The notes under the pieces were generated by a model. It made no database searches and was not told the DNA's origin. It saw only the letters and a program-made list of their open reading frames with translations. A stretch of 15,468 nucleotides of DNA from positions 1 through 15,468 of the forward strand of contig USEH01000026.1 of assembly GCA_900553675.1 (NCBI GenBank), written 5' to 3'. Positions within the stretch are counted from its first letter, which is position 1. The number at the start of each line of letters is the position of its first letter. Of the stretch, positions 1 through 5,846 are shown in pieces. The translations under genes and the position numbers were made by a program. The stretch is from an uncultured Ruminococcus sp. (lineage in GTDB: Bacteria > Bacillota > Clostridia > Oscillospirales > Ruminococcaceae).

Positions 1-781
1 CCCTGCCAGCCGCTTCGCAGCCTATCAGCCGAACGCTTTTGTCCTCGATAAAATTGTAAAAGCTGCCGATCGCATTCGAGCCGCCGCCAACGCAGGCGAT
101 AACGGCGTCGGGCAGTCTGCCTTCCTTTTCAAGCAGCTGCTGCTTGATTTCCCTTGAGATGACCGCCTGAAAATCGCGGACGATAGTCGGAAAAGGATGA
201 GGTCCCATAACCGAGCCAAGGCAGTAGTGGGTGTCGCTGATGCGCGACGTCCATTCGCGCATCGCTTCGGATACGGCGTCCTTCAAGGTTGCCGTGCCGG
301 TTTTTACCGGGATAACCTCCGCGCCTAAAAGTCGCATACGGTAAACGTTGAGCGCCTGACGCTTGGTGTCCTCCTCGCCCATAAACACCACGCATTCCAT
401 TCCCATAAGCGCGGCGGCTGTGGCGGTGGCAACTCCGTGCTGTCCCGCGCCGGTTTCGGCAATCAGGCGGGTTTTGCCCATCTTTTTAGCCAGAAGTGCC
501 TGACCCAGAACGTTGTTTATCTTGTGCGCGCCGGTGTGGTTGAGGTCTTCGCGCTTGAGATATATTTTCGCGCCGCCGAGGTCGGCAGTCATCTTCTGCG
601 CAAAATACAGCCTTGACGGTCTTCCGGCGTATTCGTTTAAAAGCTCGGTAAGCTCGCGGTTGAATTGCGGGTCGTTTTTATAGTGATTGTACGCTTGTTC
701 AAGCTCGATGACAGCGTTCATCAGCGTTTCGGGGATATATTGCCCGCCGTGAACGCCGAAACGTCCGTTTGGATTTGTCAT
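1..781 (-). CDS. trpB: Tryptophan synthase beta chain, 3' end cut by window edge
   Basis: This is the PLP enzyme that condenses indole with L-serine to make tryptophan, in the cytoplasmic alpha2beta2 complex with TrpA. The reading frame starts at ATG 781-779 ([18 protein letters not shown]) and stays open for 260 codons to base 1; about 130-140 residues are missing compared with the usual ~400. Family landmarks are clear: HTGAHKINN with the PLP-binding lysine at residue 87, ETGAGQHG with the catalytic glutamate, the MRLLGAEV and [10 protein letters not shown] segments, and the PLP phosphate loop GGGSNA. The length and motifs fit the classical TrpB1 form, not TrpB2. It begins 10 bases after the trpF stop and is the last operon gene visible; trpA is expected beyond the left edge. 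The identity is secure. Confidence 0.97.
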   Translation of the reverse strand, partial: MTNPNGRFGVHGGQYIPETLMNAVIELEQAYNHYKNDPQFNRELTELLNEYAGRPSRLYFAQKMTADLGGAKIYLKREDLNHTGAHKINNVLGQALLAKKMGKTRLIAETGAGQHGVATATAAALMGMECVVFMGEEDTKRQALNVYRMRLLGAEVIPVKTGTATLKDAVSEAMREWTSRISDTHYCLGSVMGPHPFPTIVRDFQAVISREIKQQLLEKEGRLPDAVIACVGGGSNAIGSFYNFIEDKSVRLIGCEAAGR

Positions 782-791
782 ATTAACATTC

Positions 792-1385
792 CTATCTTAC
801 TGTGGAGACAAACTCCGTCATTTTGTTTATATCTTTTAATCCGTTGGTTTCAATGCCGGAGCTGACGTCAACTGCATACGGTTGCAGCGTTCTTATTGCT
901 TCGCCAACATTTGTGCAGTCAAGCCCTCCCGCCAAGAAATACGGTCTTTTTACGCTTTTTATAAGGCTCCAGTCGAATACATTGCCTGTTCCCGTTCCCG
1001 AATCTAAAAGGATATAGTCGGCTGAGCTTTTTTCGGCTTGCGCTATGTCCTCTTCGGATTCAATGCGGAAGGCTTTTATAACCGGCTTGCCGGCAAGCTC
1101 TCTTAAAAGTTCAATATATTCATCGTCCTCTCCGCCGTGAAGCTGGGCAATGTCGATGATACCGGCGTTCAGAAGTTCTGCAACCGTCTGCGGCGATTCA
1201 TCCACAAACACCCCAACCGCTTTTATTTCGGGAGCAAGCAGACGTTTCAGCTCTTTCGCATTTTCATCGGGCACATACCTCTTGCTTTTGGGTGCGAAGA
1301 CAAAGCCTATATACTCGGGGCTGAGCCTGTTGGCGGCTTGTATATCAATAGGTCTTGAAAGCCCGCACAGCTTAATTTTCGTCAT
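792..1385 (-). CDS. trpF: Phosphoribosylanthranilate isomerase
   Basis: TrpF catalyses the Amadori rearrangement of N-(5'-phosphoribosyl)anthranilate to CdRP, the step between TrpD and TrpC. The 197-residue length is normal for a single (beta-alpha)8 barrel. Visible motifs are KLCGL with the catalytic cysteine at residue 7, QLHGGED at about 81-87, LLDSGTGTG with the catalytic aspartate at residue 128, [10 protein letters not shown] at about 151-160, and the phosphate-binding end AVDVSSGIE at about 171-179. The start ATG (1385-1383) overlaps the trpC stop TGA in an ATGA arrangement, so translation is probably coupled to trpC. The gene stands alone and is not fused to trpC as it is in enterobacteria. 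Confidence 0.96.
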   Translation of the reverse strand: MTKIKLCGLSRPIDIQAANRLSPEYIGFVFAPKSKRYVPDENAKELKRLLAPEIKAVGVFVDESPQTVAELLNAGIIDIAQLHGGEDDEYIELLRELAGKPVIKAFRIESEEDIAQAEKSSADYILLDSGTGTGNVFDWSLIKSVKRPYFLAGGLDCTNVGEAIRTLQPYAVDVSSGIETNGLKDINKMTEFVSTVR

Positions 1386-2164
1386 ATAGCACCTCTCAGC
1401 TCGGCAAGCTTGGCTTTTTTGTCAGGCGCTCTCATAAGTGCCTCGCCCACAAGAACAGCGTCTGCGCCGATATGCCAGAGCTTTTTAACATCCTCTGCCC
1501 CGCTAACTCCGCTTTCGGAGACGAACAGCACTTCATTCGGGATAAGCTCTCTAAGTCTGCGGCTGTTTTCGGTATCAACCAAAAAATCCTTAAGATTGCG
1601 GTTGTTGACTCCGATTATGCGCGCGCCGGCGTTTACTGCAGCTTTCACTTCGTTTTCATCGTGAGCTTCAACCAAGGCTGACAGCCCGAGCGTATCGCAC
1701 ACGCCTATATACTCCTTAATCTGCTCCTCACTTAAAATCGAGCAGATAAGCAGCACCGCCGACGCTCCCAAAAGCTTTGCTTCGTATATCATGTATTCAT
1801 CAACGGTAAAGTCCTTTCGCAGGCATGGAATGGAGACCTCCGCCGCGATTTCTTTGAGGTAATCATCGCTGCCCAGAAACCACTTCGGCTCGGTCAGCAC
1901 CGAAATGCAGTCCGCTCCTGCCGCCTCATATTCCTTTGCAATTTTCAGATACGGGAAGTCGGGGGCGATAATTCCCTTCGACGGAGAAGCCTTTTTGCAC
2001 TCGCAGATAAAGGATATCTCCGGCTTTTTCAGGGCGTTTTCAAAGGCAAAATCACCTCTCGGCAGGGACAACGCCCTGCTTTTTATTTCGTCAAGCGTGG
2101 CACCCGCCTTTGCTCTCTCGCACCTTTCTCGGGCGTGTGCGGCAAGCCGGTCAAGAATTGTCAT
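1382..2164 (-). CDS. trpC: Indole-3-glycerol phosphate synthase
   Basis: This (beta-alpha)8 enzyme closes the indole ring, turning CdRP into indole-3-glycerol phosphate. The protein of 260 residues carries the expected active-site set: E55-x-K57 in FICECKKASPSKG, K117 in LRKDF, E166 in LVEAHD, the GVNNRNL segment at 185-191, and E217 in VSESGV; DAVLVGEALMRA follows near the end. I chose ATG 2164-2162 because GGTGG lies 5 bases upstream (2174-2170) and the protein then begins MTILDRLAAH, as family members do. A longer reading from GTG at 2173 would add three residues and consume the ribosome binding site, so it is less likely. The gene is 12 bases after trpD and overlaps trpF by 4. Confidence 0.95.
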   Translation of the reverse strand: MTILDRLAAHARERCERAKAGATLDEIKSRALSLPRGDFAFENALKKPEISFICECKKASPSKGIIAPDFPYLKIAKEYEAAGADCISVLTEPKWFLGSDDYLKEIAAEVSIPCLRKDFTVDEYMIYEAKLLGASAVLLICSILSEEQIKEYIGVCDTLGLSALVEAHDENEVKAAVNAGARIIGVNNRNLKDFLVDTENSRRLRELIPNEVLFVSESGVSGAEDVKKLWHIGADAVLVGEALMRAPDKKAKLAELRGAI

Positions 2165-2176
2165 ATATACCACCTT

Positions 2177-3208
2177 TTATACTTCTTTCTCGGGACGATT
2201 GCTTACTTCTATCAGCTTTTTCAGCGTTTCCAAAGCCTTGCCCGAATCGATTATTTCCGCCGCAAGCGCAACGCCTTCCTTCATGCTGTCCGCCTTTCCG
2301 CCGATATACAGCGACGCGCCCGCGTTCATCAGCACGGCATTTCTCTTGTGACACTTTTCGCCGTTCAGTATGGCAAGGGTGATTTCAGCGTTTTCCTGCG
2401 GTGTGCCGCCCTTTAAATCATCCTTTGTGCAGCGTTCAAAGCCGAACTCTTCAGGGGTGATGGTATAGGATTTGAACCAGCCGTCCCTGATTTCGCATAC
2501 TGTCGTAGGAGAGCTCAGCGAGATTTCGTCAAGCTTATCCTGACCGTACACCACCATTCCCCGCTTTACTCCAAGGTTTATAAGCACCTGAGCCAGCGGC
2601 TCGACAAGGTATTCGTCGTACACGCCCAAAAGCTGCATTGATGGCGTTCCGGGATTTGTCAACGGGCCTAATATATTGAACACTGTGCGGAAGCCCAGCT
2701 CGCGGCGGATTGCTCCCACATATTTCATCGAGGTGTGGTATTTCTGCGCAAAGAAGAAGCACATACCAACTTCGTCCAAAAGCTCCTTGCACCTTTCCGG
2801 ACTCTGATTAATGTTTACTCCCAAGGCTTCAAGGCAGTCCGCCGTTCCGCACTGAGATGAAGCCGCGCGGTTGCCGTGCTTTGCAACCCTCATTCCGCCT
2901 GCAGCCGCTACAATGGCTGAGGTGGTGGAGATGTTAAAGCTGTGGGCGTTGTCTCCGCCGGTTCCTACTATCTCAAAAAGCTTGTCGCCCGCTTCGACCT
3001 TTGTCGCGTGCGCTCTCATTGCGGCAGCGCAGCCTGCGATTTCGTCGGTAGTCTCGGCTCTGGCACTTTTGGTGGACAGTGCCGCCAAGAAAGCGGCATT
3101 CTGGGTGGCAGTAGTCTCGCCGCTCATAATTTCATTCATAACCGTGTATGCCTCGTCATAGGTCAAATCCTGCTTGTTTACGATTTTTACAATAGCTTCC
3201 TTAATCAT
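2177..3208 (-). CDS. trpD: Anthranilate phosphoribosyltransferase
   Basis: TrpD transfers phosphoribose from PRPP to anthranilate, the second committed step of tryptophan synthesis. The 343-residue length is typical. The N-terminal helical part leads into the PRPP loop [15 protein letters not shown] at 81-95 and the anthranilate/PRPP motif KHGNRAASS at 110-118; the metal-binding DE pair occurs in [13 protein letters not shown]. It is a separate gene, not fused to trpG. The start ATG 3208-3206 has AAAGGAG about 9 bases upstream, lying inside the end of trpG; the intergenic gap is only 3 bases. Confidence 0.96.
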   Translation of the reverse strand: MIKEAIVKIVNKQDLTYDEAYTVMNEIMSGETTATQNAAFLAALSTKSARAETTDEIAGCAAAMRAHATKVEAGDKLFEIVGTGGDNAHSFNISTTSAIVAAAGGMRVAKHGNRAASSQCGTADCLEALGVNINQSPERCKELLDEVGMCFFFAQKYHTSMKYVGAIRRELGFRTVFNILGPLTNPGTPSMQLLGVYDEYLVEPLAQVLINLGVKRGMVVYGQDKLDEISLSSPTTVCEIRDGWFKSYTITPEEFGFERCTKDDLKGGTPQENAEITLAILNGEKCHKRNAVLMNAGASLYIGGKADSMKEGVALAAEIIDSGKALETLKKLIEVSNRPEKEV

Positions 3209-3211
3209 TTC

Positions 3212-3781
3212 TCATATCTCCTTTAAAAAATTATATAGCATCTGTCTGCCGTCCGGCGTCATGATGGATTCGGGGTGGAACTGCACTCCGTATATGGGAT
3301 ACTCTTTGTGCTGCACCGCCATAACCTCGCCGTCGTCGGTTAAAGCCGTTATTTTAAGACATTCAGGAATGGTGCCCTTATCCGCCGCCAGCGAATGATA
3401 CCGCGCAACCGGAGCGGTTTCGGGGCAATCCGCAAACAGCAGACAGTCCGAATTAAATTTTACCTGCGACTGCTTGCCGTGCATAAGCCTTTTGGCGTAG
3501 GTGACAGTCGCTCCGAACGCCGCGCATATCGCCTGATGTCCCAGACATACCCCTAAAATAGGGATGTCCTTTCCGAGCGTTTTTACAACGTCGATTATGA
3601 TTCCCGCGTCCTCCGGTCTTCCGGGACCGGGGGAAAGGATTATGCGTTCGGGATTCATTGCTTTTATCTCCTCAACCGTCATTTCGTCGTTGCGGATGAC
3701 CTTTATATCAGGATTGATCTCGCCGACAAGCTGATAAAGATTGTAGGAAAAGCTGTCGTAGTTATCTATTAAAAGAATCAT
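3212..3781 (-). CDS. trpG: Anthranilate synthase glutamine amidotransferase subunit
   Basis: This is the class I glutamine amidotransferase that hydrolyses glutamine and passes ammonia to TrpE. All 189 residues form one GATase domain: DNYDSFSYNL at 7-16, the oxyanion segment SPGPGRPEDAG at 50-60, the nucleophile Cys79 in GVCLGHQ, and the His169/Glu171 pair in FHPES. In many Firmicutes this subunit (PabA/TrpG) is shared with para-aminobenzoate synthase. Here the position between trpE and trpD assigns it to tryptophan synthesis, though sharing cannot be excluded. It starts 14 bases after trpE, with AGGGAG just upstream. Confidence 0.95.
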   Translation of the reverse strand: MILLIDNYDSFSYNLYQLVGEINPDIKVIRNDEMTVEEIKAMNPERIILSPGPGRPEDAGIIIDVVKTLGKDIPILGVCLGHQAICAAFGATVTYAKRLMHGKQSQVKFNSDCLLFADCPETAPVARYHSLAADKGTIPECLKITALTDDGEVMAVQHKEYPIYGVQFHPESIMTPDGRQMLYNFLKEI

Positions 3782-3795
3782 ATTGTCATACTCCC

Positions 3796-5262
3796 TTACA
3801 CTTCCTCATTCTGTGCAAGCTCCAGCGCCTTAAGCGAGGATCTTGCCTTGTTCAGGCACTCCTCAAATTCCTTTTCGGGTACCGAGTCTGCCACGATTCC
3901 CGCGCCGCTTCGCACAAACACCTTGCCGTTTTTCTTATAGGCTATGCGGATGGCTATGCAGGTATCCATGTTTCCGGTAAAGTCGATATACCCGATTGCC
4001 CCGCCGTAGATACCGCGCTTGTTGTTTTCAAGCTCGCCTATCAGTCGGCATGCTCTGAGCTTTGGAGCACCCGAAAGAGTCCCTGCGGGAAGCACCGCTT
4101 CGATTGCGTCAAGCGCGTCCTTATCCTGCGCGATTTCCCCGCGCACCGTTGAGCCGATGTGCATAACGTGCGAGTATCTCTCGATTGAGTGAAGCTTTTC
4201 GACCTTTACTGTGCCGAACCTGCTTACCTTTCCCAGATCGTTTCTGCCTAAATCAACTAACATATTGTGCTCGGCAAGCTCCTTTTCGTCTGCCAAAAGC
4301 TCGGCTTCGAGGGCTTTGTCCTCCTCGGCGGTCTTTCCCCTCGGTCTTGTTCCGGCAAGCGGGAAGGTGTGCAGAACGCCGTTTTCAAGCTTGACTAAGG
4401 TTTCGGGAGAAGCCCCCGCAACCTCGACATCCGTCCCCGAAAAATAGAACATATACGGTGATGGGTTTATGGTGCGGAGCATACGGTAGGTGTTGAGCAG
4501 GCTGCCCTCAAACGGCGCGCTTAAGCGGTTTGAAAGCACTATCTGAAAGATATCGCCCTCGCGGATATAGTGCTTTGCTTTTTCCACCATGCCGCAGAAC
4601 TGCTCTTTGTCGAACAGCGGCGTTACCTTGCCCAAAAGTTTCCCACTCGGTTCCTTCTTCTTTTCGCCGTTTTTGATTAGATTTGCAAGCTGCCCAAGCT
4701 CCATTACCGCCTTGTTGTAGCCAACCTCAACATCGTCAAGCGGCATATTTACTATCAGGATTATTTTCTGTTTCAGATTGTCAAATGCGATGACCTTGTC
4801 GAACAGCATTAAATCGACGTCCTTGAAGTCCTCGGTGTCCTCAACCTCGCACCTGACCGTAGGCTCGCTGTAGCCAAGATAATCATAAGAAAAATATCCG
4901 ACAAGTCCGCCGGTAAATGGCGGAAGATAGTCAAACCGCGGGCTTTTGTAATCTGCAAGAAGCTGCCGCAGATAGCCAGACGGATTATCCGTTTTCACCC
5001 TGAAATTGCCCACCTTCATCTCACCGTCGATACAGGTGATTTCAAGCTTGGGGTCGAAGCCCAGAAAGGTGTATCTTCCCCACGTTTCGTTCGCCTGAGC
5101 GGATTCAAGCATATAGCAGTGAGTGGACACGTTTTTAAGTATCCTCATTGTTTCAATCGGCGTTGTAAAGTCGGACAAAAGCTCGCAGCTCAGCGGCAGA
5201 ACGTTGTATTTTCCGGCTGACGCTATTTTTCTTACTTCACTAAGACTCGGTAAAATTTCCAT
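3796..5262 (-). CDS. trpE: Anthranilate synthase component I
   Basis: TrpE converts chorismate to anthranilate using ammonia supplied by TrpG; it is the first pathway enzyme and usually the target of tryptophan feedback inhibition. The 488-residue protein has an N-terminal domain with MLES at 51-54, matching the tryptophan-binding LLES motif, then the chorismate-binding domain with DLGRNDLGK at 337-345, AGTLSGAPK at 393-401 and GAGIVADSVPEKE at 453-465. Retention of the LES site suggests the enzyme is feedback-regulated (inference). I start it at ATG 5262 because GGAGG sits 9 bases upstream. An in-frame ATG at 5298 would add 12 residues but has no good ribosome binding site and lies just past the leader terminator. 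It is the first gene after the T-box leader. Confidence 0.96.
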   Translation of the reverse strand: MEILPSLSEVRKIASAGKYNVLPLSCELLSDFTTPIETMRILKNVSTHCYMLESAQANETWGRYTFLGFDPKLEITCIDGEMKVGNFRVKTDNPSGYLRQLLADYKSPRFDYLPPFTGGLVGYFSYDYLGYSEPTVRCEVEDTEDFKDVDLMLFDKVIAFDNLKQKIILIVNMPLDDVEVGYNKAVMELGQLANLIKNGEKKKEPSGKLLGKVTPLFDKEQFCGMVEKAKHYIREGDIFQIVLSNRLSAPFEGSLLNTYRMLRTINPSPYMFYFSGTDVEVAGASPETLVKLENGVLHTFPLAGTRPRGKTAEEDKALEAELLADEKELAEHNMLVDLGRNDLGKVSRFGTVKVEKLHSIERYSHVMHIGSTVRGEIAQDKDALDAIEAVLPAGTLSGAPKLRACRLIGELENNKRGIYGGAIGYIDFTGNMDTCIAIRIAYKKNGKVFVRSGAGIVADSVPEKEFEECLNKARSSLKALELAQNEEV

Positions 5263-5271
5263 ATGTGTGTA

Positions 5272-5276
5272 CCTCC
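5272..5276 (-). promoter_or_regulatory. Ribosome binding site deciding the trpE start
   Basis: GGAGG on the minus strand is followed 9 bases later by ATG at 5262. It favours this start over the in-frame ATG at 5298. Confidence 0.85.
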
Positions 5277-5314
5277 AAATAAAAAAGTCCTCCGGCATTC
5301 TGCCAAAGAACTTT

Positions 5315-5355
5315 AAACAAAAACGCCCCTGACAGAATTATCTCTGTCAAGGACG
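5315..5355 (-). terminator. Leader terminator (attenuator) of the trp T-box
   Basis: On the minus strand CGTCCTTGACAGA (5355-5343) pairs with TCTGTCAGGGGCG (5336-5324) over 13 positions including three G-U pairs, with the six-base loop GATAAT. TTTTTGTTT follows (5323-5315). It is an intrinsic terminator 53 bases before trpE and competes with the antiterminator. Confidence 0.93.
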
Positions 5356-5403
5356 AATAAATCACATTGCTTTGCAACGCAACTCTATCCGCGGTGCCAC
5401 CTT
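5349..5403 (-). promoter_or_regulatory. T-box antiterminator element
   Basis: The 5' arm AAGG (5403-5400) with the TGGC bulge (5399-5396) can pair with CCTT in CGTCCTT (5355-5349). That same 3' segment is the 5' arm of the terminator hairpin, giving the mutually exclusive structures expected of a T-box switch. Confidence 0.88.
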
Positions 5404-5411
5404 GATTCAAT

Positions 5412-5449
5412 GTATATGTTAACATATACTGTATATGTTTTGCATATAC
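5412..5449 (-). repeat. Tandem pair of identical 7-bp hairpins in the T-box leader
   Basis: On the minus strand GTATATG-CAAAA-CATATAC (5449-5431) is followed after one base by GTATATG-TTAA-CATATAC (5429-5412); the second copy is a perfect 18-base palindrome. All four arms are interchangeable, so the two small hairpins can refold into one larger stem. The element sits immediately before the T-box, where Stem III would normally be. Confidence 0.85.
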
Positions 5450-5655
5450 TTGCGCTCAGCAGGATACCAACATATCCCCGGCAGATAACGTTTGCCTTCA
5501 ACGTCGCAGAATACTTTGTGATAATGTGACTATCGCAGTGATAATCACTCCACATTTGACTGCGCCCTCAGCGGTCCATTTGACAACTTGTTTCTTACCT
5601 GACTTTCACCATCGCAGGCTCTCTGTAAAGGCATGATTGCCGTTATCTCCGCTTC

Positions 5656-5691
5656 AACGGTTTGATGTAGTGAATTATAGCACAAACCGTT
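5656..5691. promoter_or_regulatory. 9-bp inverted repeat across the trp -10 box, possible operator
   Basis: AACGGTTTG (5656-5664) and CAAACCGTT (5683-5691) are perfect complements separated by 18 bases that contain the -10 box and the predicted start of transcription. A further partial half-site in the -35/-10 spacer forms AACCG-AAA-CGGTT. Only one arm would be in the RNA, so the symmetry would act at the DNA level, for example as a repressor site. The regulator is unknown and this is an inference from symmetry and position. Confidence 0.5.
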
Positions 5692-5702
5692 TCGGTTGTC
5701 AA
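5674..5702 (-). promoter_or_regulatory. Sigma-A type promoter of the trp operon
   Basis: TTGACA (5702-5697) and TATAAT (5679-5674) are both exact consensus hexamers with a 17-base spacer. Transcription should start near 5667, giving the T-box leader as the 5' untranslated region. Confidence 0.93.
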
Positions 5703-5767
5703 GAGGTATTTTGATGATATTTTAAAACTTTTTTGCAAACTGGCGGCTTGACACGCCTTTAAGGGTG

Positions 5768-5796
5768 TTGACAACTCGACAGCCAAAGCATATAAT
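5768..5796 (+). promoter_or_regulatory. Sigma-A type promoter of the hybrid kinase operon
   Basis: TTGACA (5768-5773), a 17-base spacer and TATAAT (5791-5796) match the consensus exactly. The start should lie near 5803, leaving a short 5' leader of about 44 bases to the ATG at 5847. It diverges from the trp promoter, with 65 bases between the two -35 boxes. Confidence 0.92.
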
Positions 5797-5846
5797 AGAT
5801 GTGTATTTTGGAAAGTATACCCGATAAGAAGTTGGGAGACTGACAA

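Larger units (their letters stand above)
5315..5640 (-). promoter_or_regulatory. T-box riboswitch of the trp operon, specific for tRNA-Trp
   Basis: The leader has the T-box signature. Stem I contains AGAGAG (5624-5619) and a distal region with CGATGGTGAAAG inside a CCTG/CAGG stem (5617-5598). The specifier is read as TGG (5578-5576, Trp) within AAATGGACCGCTGAG on the 3' side of Stem I. A hairpin (ATGTG...CACAT enclosing AGTGA/TCACT) follows, then the T-box AAGGTGGCACCGCGG (5403-5389), then a terminator. The T-box bulge reads TGGC, whose last base would pair with G73, the discriminator of bacterial tRNA-Trp, so both contacts agree. Uncharged tRNA-Trp should stabilise the antiterminator and allow transcription into trpE. 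From the predicted start at about 5667 to the trpE ATG the leader is about 405 bases. Confidence 0.95.

Noticed and set aside
5263..5298. Upstream ATG at 5298 as the trpE start
   Set aside because: It lacks a good ribosome binding site, adds 12 residues unlike family N-termini, and ATG 5262 has GGAGG at ideal spacing.
5240..5425. A 61-codon reading frame over the trp leader as a leader peptide
   Set aside because: It runs through the T-box and terminator structures, has no tryptophan cluster, and is explained by the riboswitch.
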